Assembly (NCBI GenBank): GCA_964481195.1
Contig: CAYZTB010000002.1
Span: 62,001-126,000 of the forward strand
DNA: 64,000 nucleotides
Source: Palsa-948 sp964481195
GTDB taxonomy: Bacteria > Bacteroidota > Bacteroidia > Palsa-948
Direction: 5' to 3'
The notes below the pieces were generated by a model. The model saw only the letters and a program-made list of their open reading frames with translations. It had not been told where the DNA came from and made no database searches. The position numbers were made by a program, and so were the translations under genes. Of the stretch, positions 33,809 to 42,089 are shown one piece after another. The number at the start of each line of letters is the position of its first letter. Positions within the stretch are counted from its first letter, which is position 1.

Positions 33809-34453
33809 ATGAATTTTAAGCATTTTTTCTTCTTTTTTGCAATGTTTAGCCCATTTTTTATGTTTGGGCAAATTTCTACCACTTCGGACACTTCTAAAAT
33901 GGATACTTTATTTTTTCTTAATGGAGAAACTAGAGCAGTTAAAATTGTTGATACTGTTGCTCATTTAGTGCGTTTTTTACCGCAAAAAATAAATGGAAAA
34001 GCTAAAGTGCAGGACATTGAAAAGGCAAAAATATTTTCATTAAAGTTTTCTAATGGGCAAGAACGAATTATGTATTTCCACGATTCTATATTAGGCAATG
34101 TGTTTTCTGTAATGGAAGCCAAGATGTTTATGCTGGGAGAGCAGGAGGCGGAAAGAAATTATAAAAATAAATGGCCATTCATTATAGGTTTTGCTAGTGG
34201 TATTATTTATCCTATAGTACTTTCAAATGCTGTTTTGCTGTCTCCTATACCGGCAGCAATAACTCCGTTGCACACTATTATCCCTGTAATTAGAGTCAAC
34301 ACTAAAAAAATAATTAACAAAAATTATTTACAGTACGATACTTATTTGATGGGCTACGAACGCGTTGCCCGAAAAAAGAATTTTTTTCATTCCATGGTTG
34401 GCGCGGGCATAGGGTTAGCTGCCGGCTTTGGAATATGGGCAGTATTAAAATAA
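33809..34453 (+). CDS. Exported membrane protein of unknown function
   Basis: A 214-residue protein beginning with a very Phe-rich signal or anchor (MNFKHFFFFFAMFSPFFMFG). The soluble middle includes 'GETRAVKIVDTVAHLVRFLP', a beta-rich stretch, and 'FSNGQERIMYFHDS'. Two hydrophobic segments occur near the C-terminus (about residues 125-165 and 193-212, the latter 'GAGIGLAAGFGIWAVL'). I recognise no family. The frame extends back to a GTG at 33785, but a -7 promoter box lies in that extension. It is followed 10 bases later by a UbiA-like gene and may be cotranscribed. Confidence 0.65.
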   Translation: MNFKHFFFFFAMFSPFFMFGQISTTSDTSKMDTLFFLNGETRAVKIVDTVAHLVRFLPQKINGKAKVQDIEKAKIFSLKFSNGQERIMYFHDSILGNVFSVMEAKMFMLGEQEAERNYKNKWPFIIGFASGIIYPIVLSNAVLLSPIPAAITPLHTIIPVIRVNTKKIINKNYLQYDTYLMGYERVARKKNFFHSMVGAGIGLAAGFGIWAVLK

Positions 34454-34463
34454 TACATGCATC

Positions 34464-35294
34464 ATGAAAAGAGGGTTCAACTTTATTCTTTACAGTAACC
34501 TATTTATTTCTTTTTGTGCTGCTGCCATTACAGCCGAAACTTTTTTGCTAATTGGTGTAGCCATAAACTTTCATTATGTGCTATTTGTTTTTTTTGCAAC
34601 GTTGGCGCAGTACGCTTTTCCGGTTTTAATAGAAAAAAACTACTCGCTAGCAAATTCAGAGCGACATCAATGGGTATTTAAACATAAGAAGTTTGTGCTG
34701 GCAGGATTTGTAATTTCATTAGTAGTGACAGGAGGATTACTGCTTTTTTTTCCTCATATGTTCATCGTTTGGTTTTTACCTATTGGAGTTATTTCGTTTG
34801 CTTATTATATCCCTCAATCCGGATTAAGAAGTACGGCAGGTGTTAACGCAGGATCGGTAGCTATTGTGTGGACGGGCGTAACGGCTTTGTTTCCTATTTT
34901 ATTTGCAGAAGATTTTTTATTGCTTGGCCCCGGGAATTATAAATATGCAACCATTATGTTTTTAAACTTCTTGTATATTTTTCCTCTATGCTTAATTTAT
35001 AATGTACGCGATATGGAGGCTGATAGAAAAGCAGGCATAACTACTTTTGCATTAGTGCATGGTGTAAAAAAATCAATTGCGCTAAGTGTGATAACACTTG
35101 CTTTGTTTGTAGTATTTGTAATTGTAGCAACATTTAGTTTAGAAATAAAAATTGCACTTGCATTAAGCGCAATAATCTCAACCATCGTTATTTATTTTGC
35201 TTCCGAAAAAAAGACCGATTATTATTACTCCTTTTGGATTGATGGAATGATACTACTGCAAGCAGTGCTGGTGTGGGGTTGGAGTTTTTACTAA
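34464..35294 (+). CDS. UbiA-like prenyltransferase-fold membrane protein
   Basis: A 276-residue protein with about eight hydrophobic helices. The segment 'YNVRDMEADRKAGITTFALV' matches the second Asp-rich motif of the UbiA superfamily (D-x-x-x-D-x-x-x-G). The first motif (N-x-x-x-D-x-x-x-D) is degenerate: the corresponding region reads 'LIEKNYSLANSERHQW', with no paired aspartates. It may be a divergent or inactive member. Substrates in the family are quinone, haem or chlorophyll-type rings with polyprenyl diphosphate; none can be assigned here. It is convergent with hemL. Confidence 0.7.
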   Translation: MKRGFNFILYSNLFISFCAAAITAETFLLIGVAINFHYVLFVFFATLAQYAFPVLIEKNYSLANSERHQWVFKHKKFVLAGFVISLVVTGGLLLFFPHMFIVWFLPIGVISFAYYIPQSGLRSTAGVNAGSVAIVWTGVTALFPILFAEDFLLLGPGNYKYATIMFLNFLYIFPLCLIYNVRDMEADRKAGITTFALVHGVKKSIALSVITLALFVVFVIVATFSLEIKIALALSAIISTIVIYFASEKKTDYYYSFWIDGMILLQAVLVWGWSFY

Positions 35295-35320
35295 CGAAAG
35301 AACAATTACAGTTTTTGCAC

Positions 35321-36589
35321 TTACCTTAATGCATTTCCAATCACCGCAGATGCCTTTTTTAAGTCCTCCTCACTGTGTGCTTCGCTTACAAACCCAACTT
35401 CGTAACCGGATGGGCCAAGGTAAACCCCATTCTCTAAAAGTGTGTGATATATTTTTTGAAATTGTTTCATGGAATCAGGATTTATCTCTTCGGCAGATTG
35501 TATTTTCTCTTGATCAGTAAATGCAAGCCAAAATATACTGCCAATCGAAAAAATTTGGCAATTGGTAGTTGGCAATTGGCAAAAAGAAATAAATAATTTT
35601 GTTTTACGTTCAAGCTCAGAATAAAAATTAGGTTTTAAGCATTCCGTAAGTTGTGCAATTCCAGCAGCCATAGCAACAGGATTTCCGGAAAGTGTTCCGG
35701 CCTGATATACATTTCCATCGGGCGAAATATGACTCATGATTTCTGCACTTGCTCCATAAGCACCAACGGGTAAACCTCCTCCAATAATTTTTCCGTAGGT
35801 AATTATATCGGGCTTAATGTTGTAATAACCTGCAGCTCCTGTAAACCCAATCCTGAATCCTGAGATTACTTCATCAAATATTAAAAGCGATTTATTTTCT
35901 GTGCAAATGTCGCGAAGAAATTGCAAGTATTCTTTATCTTGTAAAAGCAAACCGTTGTTGGCTGGAATAGGTTCAATGATGATGCAGGCAATTTCATTTT
36001 TAAATTTTGAAAACGCTTCTTTTACAGCCTCTTTATTATTAAGTGGACAAACAATGGTTTCATTTACAAATGCTTCAGGTACTCCAGCTGAAGAAGTATT
36101 TCCAAAGGTTACTAAACCAGATCCTGCTTTTACTAAAAGTGAATCACTATGGCCGTGGTAACATCCTTCAAACTTTAATATTTTATTTCGCTTGGCAAAA
36201 CCTCTGGCTAATCGTATGGCGCTCATCACCGCTTCGGTGCCCGAACTTACAAAGCGAATTTTTCCAATGAATTTATTATTGGATAAAATTAAGTCAGCTA
36301 ATTTATTTTCCAGTTCTGTGGGTGCACCAAAGGAGCTGCCTTTTTCTACAGTAGTCTTTATTGCTTCTACTACTTTAGGGTGTGCATGTCCTAAAATAAG
36401 TGGCCCCCACGAACAACAAAAATCAATAAACTCGTTTCCATCTGCATCCCATATGTGAGAGCCTTTTCCTCGCTCAATAAACAAAGGTGTGCCACCTACT
36501 GAGCGGAATGCTCTAACAGGAGAATTTACTCCACCCGGAAAATAGGTTTCTGCTTTCTCAAAAAGTGCTTCGGATTTTTGTTTTTTCAT
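35321..36589 (-). CDS. hemL: Glutamate-1-semialdehyde 2,1-aminomutase
   Basis: A 422-residue PLP enzyme that makes 5-aminolevulinate for haem synthesis. Features: 'YFPGGVNSPVRAFRSVGG' at residues 16-33, 'FVSSGTEAVMSAIRLARG', 'LLIFDEVISGFRIG', and the Schiff-base Lys267 in DIITYGKIIGGGLPVGAYG. The frame is open for another 120 codons upstream (to 36949), but this lies antisense to kynU and is not conserved-looking; the ATG at 36589 gives the family N-terminus and follows a -7 box. Residues about 335-347 (ISFCQLPTTNCQI) are encoded by a TTGGCAATTGG direct repeat typical of intergenic DNA, replacing the usual sequence before 'GSIFWLAF'. Confidence 0.95.
   Translation of the reverse strand: MKKQKSEALFEKAETYFPGGVNSPVRAFRSVGGTPLFIERGKGSHIWDADGNEFIDFCCSWGPLILGHAHPKVVEAIKTTVEKGSSFGAPTELENKLADLILSNNKFIGKIRFVSSGTEAVMSAIRLARGFAKRNKILKFEGCYHGHSDSLLVKAGSGLVTFGNTSSAGVPEAFVNETIVCPLNNKEAVKEAFSKFKNEIACIIIEPIPANNGLLLQDKEYLQFLRDICTENKSLLIFDEVISGFRIGFTGAAGYYNIKPDIITYGKIIGGGLPVGAYGASAEIMSHISPDGNVYQAGTLSGNPVAMAAGIAQLTECLKPNFYSELERKTKLFISFCQLPTTNCQIFSIGSIFWLAFTDQEKIQSAEEINPDSMKQFQKIYHTLLENGVYLGPSGYEVGFVSEAHSEEDLKKASAVIGNALR
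35555..35579. repeat. Direct repeat TTGGCAATTGG inside hemL
   Basis: TTGGCAATTGG occurs at 35555-35565 and again at 35569-35579 with 3 bases between. It lies within hemL coding sequence and keeps the frame. The word looks like the dispersed TTGGCAATTGG-type repeat often seen between genes in Bacteroidota. Confidence 0.6.
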
Positions 36590-36606
36590 ATACAAGTTAT
36601 GAGGTG

Positions 36607-36622
36607 CAAATATATATCTTTG
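36607..36622. promoter_or_regulatory. Head-to-head -7 boxes of hemL and kynU
   Basis: The 16 bases CAAATATATATCTTTG contain a minus-strand TATATTTG (36614-36607, for hemL, ATG 36589) directly abutting a plus-strand TATCTTTG (36615-36622, for kynU, ATG 36638). Both match TAnnTTTG and both are 15-17 bases before their start codons. The -33 elements are not evident. Confidence 0.55.
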
Positions 36623-36637
36623 AGCGAAGAAAAACCT

Positions 36638-37906
36638 ATGAAATACGAAAACACACTTCCCTTCGCACAAGCACAAGATGCTGCGGACCCACTTAAAAAA
36701 TATAGAGAACAATTTTACTTTCCTCAGATGCATGGCAGGGAAGTAGTGTACTTTACCGGCAACTCTTTGGGACTGCAACCCAAGAGCACACAAGATCATG
36801 TTATAAAAGAACTTGAGGATTGGGCTTCGTTTGGTGTTGAAGGTCATTTTCATGCCCGCAATCCTTGGTTCTCGTATCACGAACAATTTGCAGAGCCAGT
36901 TTCTAAAATAGTTGGAGCAAAACCTACGGAAGTGGTGGTTATGAATCACCTCACCAGCAACTTACATCTGTTAATGGCCTCGTTTTACCGCCCTACTAAA
37001 AAGAGGTTCAAAATAATTTGCGAGTACAAAGCATTTCCTTCCGATCAGTATGCCATAGAAACACAAGTGCAACATCACGGTTTTGATCCAGCCGATGCAA
37101 TTGTAGAGGTGAAACCCAGAGAAGGAGAATATGTGATTCGTACCGAAGATATTTTAGCTGCGATTGAAAAAAATAAAAATGAGCTGGAGTTGGTATTATT
37201 CGGAGGTGTAAATTATTTTACCGGTCAGGTTTTTGAAATGGAAGAAATTACCAAAGCAGCACATGCTGCAGGTGCCATGGCTGGTTTTGATTTAGCACAC
37301 GCAGCCGGAAATATAAAAATGAACTTGCACGATTGGAATGTGGATTTTGCTTGCTGGTGTACCTACAAATACATGAACTCCGGACCGGGCTGTGTAGGTG
37401 GAGCTTTTATACACGAGAAACATCATAAACTTCAAACACCCAGACTTGGTGGTTGGTGGGGGCACGATAAAGCTTCGCGCTTTAAGATGGAAAAAGGGTT
37501 TAAACCTATGTTAACTGCTGAAGCATGGCAGCTTAGTAACGCACCTGTTATTGCTATGGCTTGTCACAAAGCAGCCATTGAAATGTTTAGCGAAGCGGGC
37601 ATGGATGCATTAACTCAAAAAAGCGAAAAACTTACAGGCTATTTAGAATTTATAATTCAGGAAATAAATTCTAAAAAGCAAAGTCCAAATTCAAAAGGGC
37701 TGGAAATAATTACTCCAAAGGAAAGAGGGTGTCAGCTTTCAATTGTAGCTCACGGAATGGGAAAATCTTTGCATGAAAAACTTACTGCAGCAGGAGTAAT
37801 TGCAGACTGGAGAGAGCCCAATGTAATACGATGCGCACCAGTGCCGCTTTATAATTCGTACGAAGATGTTTGGAGGTTTGGAGATATTCTGACAAACGCT
37901 TTATAA
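36638..37906 (+). CDS. kynU: Kynureninase
   Basis: A 422-residue PLP enzyme that cleaves kynurenine or 3-hydroxykynurenine to anthranilate or 3-hydroxyanthranilate plus alanine. Marks: 'YFTGNSLGLQPKS' (residues 38-50), 'VVMNHLTSNLHLLMASFYRP' (substrate-binding), 'AGAMAGFDLAHAAGNI', and Lys244 in CTYKYMNSGPG as the PLP lysine. The frame is open to an ATG at 36578, but the start at 36638 lies just after a -7 box and gives the normal N-terminus. Other tryptophan-catabolism genes are not in this window, so it may feed NAD synthesis or simple tryptophan salvage. Confidence 0.94.
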   Translation: MKYENTLPFAQAQDAADPLKKYREQFYFPQMHGREVVYFTGNSLGLQPKSTQDHVIKELEDWASFGVEGHFHARNPWFSYHEQFAEPVSKIVGAKPTEVVVMNHLTSNLHLLMASFYRPTKKRFKIICEYKAFPSDQYAIETQVQHHGFDPADAIVEVKPREGEYVIRTEDILAAIEKNKNELELVLFGGVNYFTGQVFEMEEITKAAHAAGAMAGFDLAHAAGNIKMNLHDWNVDFACWCTYKYMNSGPGCVGGAFIHEKHHKLQTPRLGGWWGHDKASRFKMEKGFKPMLTAEAWQLSNAPVIAMACHKAAIEMFSEAGMDALTQKSEKLTGYLEFIIQEINSKKQSPNSKGLEIITPKERGCQLSIVAHGMGKSLHEKLTAAGVIADWREPNVIRCAPVPLYNSYEDVWRFGDILTNAL

Positions 37907-37907
37907 A

Positions 37908-38051
37908 CTAAGCGTTTTGATTGATAGGGCAAGAACCGCAACCGGTTTCTTTCTTTTTGAAAAACGCTAGATATACTCGGTGACCAAGGTATAAAATTGC
38001 AGAGCCGAATACGATATAAACTAAAATTGATTGGGTAGCCATATTCATCAT
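37908..38051 (-). CDS. FeoB-associated Cys-rich membrane microprotein
   Basis: A 47-residue protein not in the usual gene-size range: one membrane helix (about residues 8-24, SILVYIVFGSAILYLG) then a basic stretch and a Cys motif TGCGSCPINQ near the C-terminus. This matches the FeoB-associated Cys-rich membrane protein family, thought to accompany ferrous iron uptake. No feoA or feoB is in this window. The start could also be Met2 or Met4. A -7 box (TAACTTTG, minus, 38070-38063) lies 12 bases before the first ATG. The stop codon begins 1 base after the convergent kynU stop. Confidence 0.75.
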   Translation of the reverse strand: MMNMATQSILVYIVFGSAILYLGHRVYLAFFKKKETGCGSCPINQNA

Positions 38052-38062
38052 TTATTACTCCT

Positions 38063-38079
38063 CAAAGTTACTACTTTTG
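38063..38079. promoter_or_regulatory. Head-to-head -7 boxes of the microprotein and E1 genes
   Basis: CAAAGTTACTACTTTTG holds a minus-strand TAACTTTG (38070-38063) and a plus-strand TACTTTTG (38072-38079) separated by one base. They serve the Cys-rich microprotein (ATG 38051) and the E1 dehydrogenase (ATG 38116). Confidence 0.55.
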
Positions 38080-38115
38080 TTACTTAATTAATACTCTCTT
38101 TTAGGTATTTAGCAC

Positions 38116-40158
38116 ATGATTAACGCAGATTCTCTCATAAAATTCAATAAGAAAAAATATTCTGATGATATTTTACTTGGGCTTTACAAAGCGCTATTAA
38201 AACCTCGACTGATAGAGGAAAAGATGCTGATTTTGCTTAGGCAGGGAAGGATTACTAAATGGTTTTCCGGCATTGGACAAGAAGCTAGTTCAGTAGGTGC
38301 AGCCATGGCGCTGGATAAGGACGAATATATTTTGCCTATGCACCGTAACCTGGGCACGTTTACAGTTCGAGGAATTCCACTTGAAAAACTATTTGCTCAG
38401 TTTCAAGGAAAAAAATCCGGATTTACAAAAGGGCGTGACCGCAGTTTCCATTTTGGAACGCAGGACTATAAGATTGTCGGCATGATTTCTCACCTAGGTC
38501 CACAAATGGGTGTTGCTGACGGGATTGCTTTAAGTCATTTATTGAAGAAAGAAAAAAAAGTTACGCTTGTTTATACCGGAGATGGAGGAGCATCGGAAGG
38601 AGATTTCCATGAGAGTATAAACGTAGCAGCAGTATGGAATTTGCCGGTGATTTTTGCCATTGAAAATAATGGATACGGGTTATCAACCCCATCTTCAGAA
38701 CAATTTAAGTGTAAACAATTTATTGATAAAGCTATTGGTTATGGAATAGAGGCGCATCAGATAGACGGAAACAATGTGTTGGAAGTGTATGACACAATTC
38801 GCATTCTTTCAGACTCCATCAGAAAAAATCCTAGACCTATTCTATTGGAGTGCATCACTTTCCGTATGCGTGGACACGAAGAGGCAAGCGGCACAAAATA
38901 CATTGACCCAAAACTTTTTGAAGAATGGGGAAAGAAAGACCCAATACTGAATTACGAGAAATTTTTGTTGGAAGAAAATATCCTTACTGAAGAAATAATT
39001 TCAGAATACAAAGCGGAAATAAAAAAAGAAATTGAAAAAGGAATTGAAGTTGCATTTGGTGAGGAGAATATTGTTGCTAATACAGAAGAAGAAGTTAGGG
39101 ATTTGTATGCAAGCCCCTCTTCCGTCTCCCCCAAAGGGGGAAAAACCAACACCACGCTACACTCTCCCCTTGAGGGCGAGAAGGAGAGGGGTAGTAAGTC
39201 AATGCGCCTTATCGATTCCATCTCTGATGGACTACGTTTAGCAATGAGAAAACATGAAAATTTAGTTTTAATGGGACAGGACATTGCAGATTATGGAGGA
39301 GTATTTAAAATTACGGATGGCTTTGTAAAAGAATTTGGAAAAGAAAGAGTGCGTAACACTCCACTTTGCGAGAGCGCAATTTTAGGCGCAGGGTTAGGTC
39401 TTTCAATCAACGGTATGAAGGCCATGGTGGAAATGCAGTTTGCCGATTTTGTGAGCGAAGGCATGACGCAGATTTGTAATAACCTAGCAAAATCACATTG
39501 GCGCTGGGGTCAAAATGCCGATGTGGTGGTGCGCATGCCAACGGGTGCAGGATCAGCAGCCGGACCTTTTCATTCGCAGAGTAACGAAGCATGGTTTTTT
39601 CATATTCCCGGATTAAAAATTGTGTATCCCGCATTTCCGTTGGATGCTAAGGGATTGTTGCTCTCAGCCTTTGAAGATCCCAATCCTGTGATGTTTTTTG
39701 AGCATAAAATGTTGTACCGAGGAATGAGCCAAGAAGTGCCGGAGGATTATTTTACCATTCCGATTGGCAAAGCAAAAATTTTAAAAGAGGGAAACAATTG
39801 CACCATTATTACCTATGGAATGGGCGTGCATTGGGCTTTGGAAATAATAGAAAGAAATAAACTAACTGATGTAGAGCTGGTTGATTTACGCTCGCTAGCA
39901 CCGTTGGATACTGAAACTATTTTTGAAAGTGCAAAGAAGACCGGTAAAGTAATTATTCTGCACGAAGATACTTTGACTGGCGGAATAGGAGGAGAAATAT
40001 CGGCTTTAATTACTGAAAACTGTTTTAACAGCCTAGATGCTCCTGTGATGCGTGAAGGCTCTTTAGATACTCCTGTTCCATTTACGGAAACTTTAGAAAA
40101 AAACTTTTTACCTAAAGAAAGGTTTGAGAAAAAACTTTTGCAATTGCTGGAGTACTAA
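38116..40158 (+). CDS. 2-oxoacid dehydrogenase E1, fused alpha and beta subunits
   Basis: A 680-residue thiamine-diphosphate enzyme of the branched-chain 2-oxoacid/pyruvate dehydrogenase type. Residues 1-330 are the alpha subunit with the ThDP motif YTGDGGASEGDFHES (about 153-167) ending in 'AIENNGYG'. Residues about 363-680 are the beta subunit, beginning MRLIDSISDGLRLAMRKH and containing 'TPLCESAILGAGLGLSING' and 'PTGAGSAAGPFHSQSNEAWF'. Alpha/beta fusion is known in Bacteroidota. The linker (residues about 333-360, SPSSVSPKGGKTNT then HSPLEGEKERG) is encoded by a 78-base palindromic repeat. E2 and E3 genes are not adjacent. A perfect palindromic terminator follows the stop. Confidence 0.92.
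   Translation: MINADSLIKFNKKKYSDDILLGLYKALLKPRLIEEKMLILLRQGRITKWFSGIGQEASSVGAAMALDKDEYILPMHRNLGTFTVRGIPLEKLFAQFQGKKSGFTKGRDRSFHFGTQDYKIVGMISHLGPQMGVADGIALSHLLKKEKKVTLVYTGDGGASEGDFHESINVAAVWNLPVIFAIENNGYGLSTPSSEQFKCKQFIDKAIGYGIEAHQIDGNNVLEVYDTIRILSDSIRKNPRPILLECITFRMRGHEEASGTKYIDPKLFEEWGKKDPILNYEKFLLEENILTEEIISEYKAEIKKEIEKGIEVAFGEENIVANTEEEVRDLYASPSSVSPKGGKTNTTLHSPLEGEKERGSKSMRLIDSISDGLRLAMRKHENLVLMGQDIADYGGVFKITDGFVKEFGKERVRNTPLCESAILGAGLGLSINGMKAMVEMQFADFVSEGMTQICNNLAKSHWRWGQNADVVVRMPTGAGSAAGPFHSQSNEAWFFHIPGLKIVYPAFPLDAKGLLLSAFEDPNPVMFFEHKMLYRGMSQEVPEDYFTIPIGKAKILKEGNNCTIITYGMGVHWALEIIERNKLTDVELVDLRSLAPLDTETIFESAKKTGKVIILHEDTLTGGIGGEISALITENCFNSLDAPVMREGSLDTPVPFTETLEKNFLPKERFEKKLLQLLEY
39114..39191. 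repeat. In-frame palindromic element in the E1 linker
   Basis: The outer arms 39114-39132 and 39174-39191 are imperfect reverse complements of the CCCCTCT...AGAGGGG type. Inside is a perfect hairpin TCCCCC-AAA-GGGGGA (39127-39141) and a second one around CTCCCCTTGAGGG. The element is 78 bases (26 codons) and keeps the frame between alpha and beta domains. Confidence 0.65.
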
Positions 40159-40195
40159 CAAAAAAAAGCGAAGAATATTCTTCGCTTTTTTTTGT
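40158..40195. terminator. Bidirectional palindromic terminator
   Basis: A perfect 19-bp inverted repeat with no loop bases at the centre (GCGAAGAAT/ATTCTTCGC flanked by A8 and T8). It lies between the convergent E1 and metalloprotease genes and has T-runs in both directions. Confidence 0.88.
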
Positions 40196-40208
40196 CATTG
40201 AAAATTAT

Positions 40209-41978
40209 TTATTTCAAAATAACTTTCCCTTTCCAAACTTCGTCACCTGCTTTTAAAATGATGTAGTACATTCCTGCAGGCTGAGAAGAAATATCAATTC
40301 TTTTTTCATAATTGCCAGACGTGTTTTCGGCTAATTCAAAAACAGACTGACCTAGACTATTTACGATTTCAAGTGTGCTGTTATGTGTTTCGGTCAGAGG
40401 GATATTAATGTTTAATATTCCGTTACTGGGATTTGGAAACACGTTTATATTATGTGTTAAGATCTGATCATGAATTCCGTTACTTGTTCCGCCAGGAATT
40501 GTGCCAGAAATAAAATATTGTCCCAGTGAACCAAAATCGGAATAACCTGTATTTAATGGAGAGCCATATCCAACGCCATCAATTTCTAAAAAGTAATTTC
40601 CAGCAGAGAGGCTTTGAGAAATTGTAACAGCAGTTGACAATACACCGGTAGGATCTACTTTTATTATTTCTGTTCCATTTACATCCAGTATTCTTGCCTG
40701 GATATCTAAATCAGGAACGCTGGCACTTCCAGGTTCGGTTTTTGCATTGATGGTTAAACTTACGGTGCCTCCGGTTGTTGTAAAAGAAAAAATATCTAAA
40801 TCTGTTCTTCTTCCAATCACACCAAAATTAGAAGAGGAAGAAACCGTTCCTGTTCCCCCAATCACTAATGCAGTTGCTGTTGCTATAGTGCTGCCATGAT
40901 CATCTACGCGGTATGGTAGACGGTTACTAATGATAGTAAGATCATCTTGCTGATTATTTGCGCCTGTGTATTCGCCTTTGCTCCAATGTACAATAGGTCG
41001 GGAATATACTGCGCCCATGATTGGCCCCCAGCTTGCATGCCCGGCATAGTACTCTTGCGAAGCTGTTCCATCGTGGCTTAGGCCAAGTGTATGTCCGCAT
41101 TCATGTGCGGCAGCTTCTTCGGCACTTTTAACACTACTGTTAAATACCCAACAAGGCTCTCCGCTTCCCCAAGAATTTAAATAAGCAACACCACCAGCAC
41201 CGGGAGCAGCTGTATTTGTTGGAGTAAATATAATTTTCATTCTTTGAGAGGTAGGTGCGCTATTAAATACTGCAACGTCCGTTGTAACATTTACATTAAA
41301 AGGACTGTAGTCCTCAGACATGCAAGTCCAGATAGTTGTGATGTTTGCATTTGAAAAGCTCGAAGGGGCAGCATTAATGTTACCCCAATTACTGTTGGTT
41401 ACATTCTCCCCATCAAAATCAAGGTAAATGGTACGTGCAGCACTGGGCAAACTGTTGAGTAAAGGGGCAGCAGTAGTTTCATTATTTTTTTGTGCAGATG
41501 CATTGTCAGGTACTTCGTCTAAGTTAGTTTCTTTAGCTTGGTATTGGTTATAATCAAAACACATAACCTGATGAATATCAATTGGAGTAACAAAAACATC
41601 TCCTTTATAATTCGTAGAAATATCGAAAGCTTCTTTAGATTTTCTGAAAATCACTTTTCCTGACAAAGTGTTTCCTTCTTCATTTAGAAAAAAAGTAGCT
41701 TGCTCGTACCCAACTACATTACCAAATACGTGCATCTTACCATCTCTATTGGAGTTATTACTAACGATAATCCACGCAGTTTTATCGGCAGCTAATTTAA
41801 TGGAGTGCTGTTGTTTGTTGCTTGGATTTATTTTAGAAAAACTTTTGATGAGCTCTTTAGCTGAGCCTAGATATACAGCATCAGATTTTTCATTTCCAAA
41901 GGAAAGGTTAAACGCCAAGCAAAAGGAAAGCGACACTAAAATTCCTCGGAAAATTTTTGTAGTGTAAAATGTAACCAT
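40209..41978 (-). CDS. Secreted zinc metalloprotease (metzincin motif) with T9SS sorting tail
   Basis: A 589-residue exported protein. Signal peptide: MVTFYTTKIFRGILVSLSFC then LAFNLSFG. A catalytic domain holds AAHECGHTLGLSHDG, the HExxHxxGxxH zinc motif of metzincins, with the first His at about residue 292. A pre-peptidase C-terminal-like beta domain (about 370-490; 'RRTDLDIFSFTTTGGTVSL') follows. The last about 80 residues are a type A C-terminal sorting domain ('VFPNPSNGILNINIP', 'PAGMYYIILKAGDEVWKGKV'). It should be exported by the type IX system and attached or released at the surface. The frame opens 19 codons earlier (42035), but the ATG at 41978 gives a proper signal peptide. Confidence 0.88.
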   Translation of the reverse strand: MVTFYTTKIFRGILVSLSFCLAFNLSFGNEKSDAVYLGSAKELIKSFSKINPSNKQQHSIKLAADKTAWIIVSNNSNRDGKMHVFGNVVGYEQATFFLNEEGNTLSGKVIFRKSKEAFDISTNYKGDVFVTPIDIHQVMCFDYNQYQAKETNLDEVPDNASAQKNNETTAAPLLNSLPSAARTIYLDFDGENVTNSNWGNINAAPSSFSNANITTIWTCMSEDYSPFNVNVTTDVAVFNSAPTSQRMKIIFTPTNTAAPGAGGVAYLNSWGSGEPCWVFNSSVKSAEEAAAHECGHTLGLSHDGTASQEYYAGHASWGPIMGAVYSRPIVHWSKGEYTGANNQQDDLTIISNRLPYRVDDHGSTIATATALVIGGTGTVSSSSNFGVIGRRTDLDIFSFTTTGGTVSLTINAKTEPGSASVPDLDIQARILDVNGTEIIKVDPTGVLSTAVTISQSLSAGNYFLEIDGVGYGSPLNTGYSDFGSLGQYFISGTIPGGTSNGIHDQILTHNINVFPNPSNGILNINIPLTETHNSTLEIVNSLGQSVFELAENTSGNYEKRIDISSQPAGMYYIILKAGDEVWKGKVILK

Positions 41979-42089
41979 AGAAAAAAAGTTTAGTGTTGGT
42001 TTGAAAGAAGGGTAAAGGTACATATACGATTTCAAAATGCCAAATTAATCGGCAATAATTAATGAAAGAATAAGAAAAAAAGGGAAATG

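Noticed and set aside
36590..36949. 120-codon N-terminal extension of hemL
   Set aside because: It lies antisense to kynU, has no family similarity, and precedes a proper start with a -7 box.
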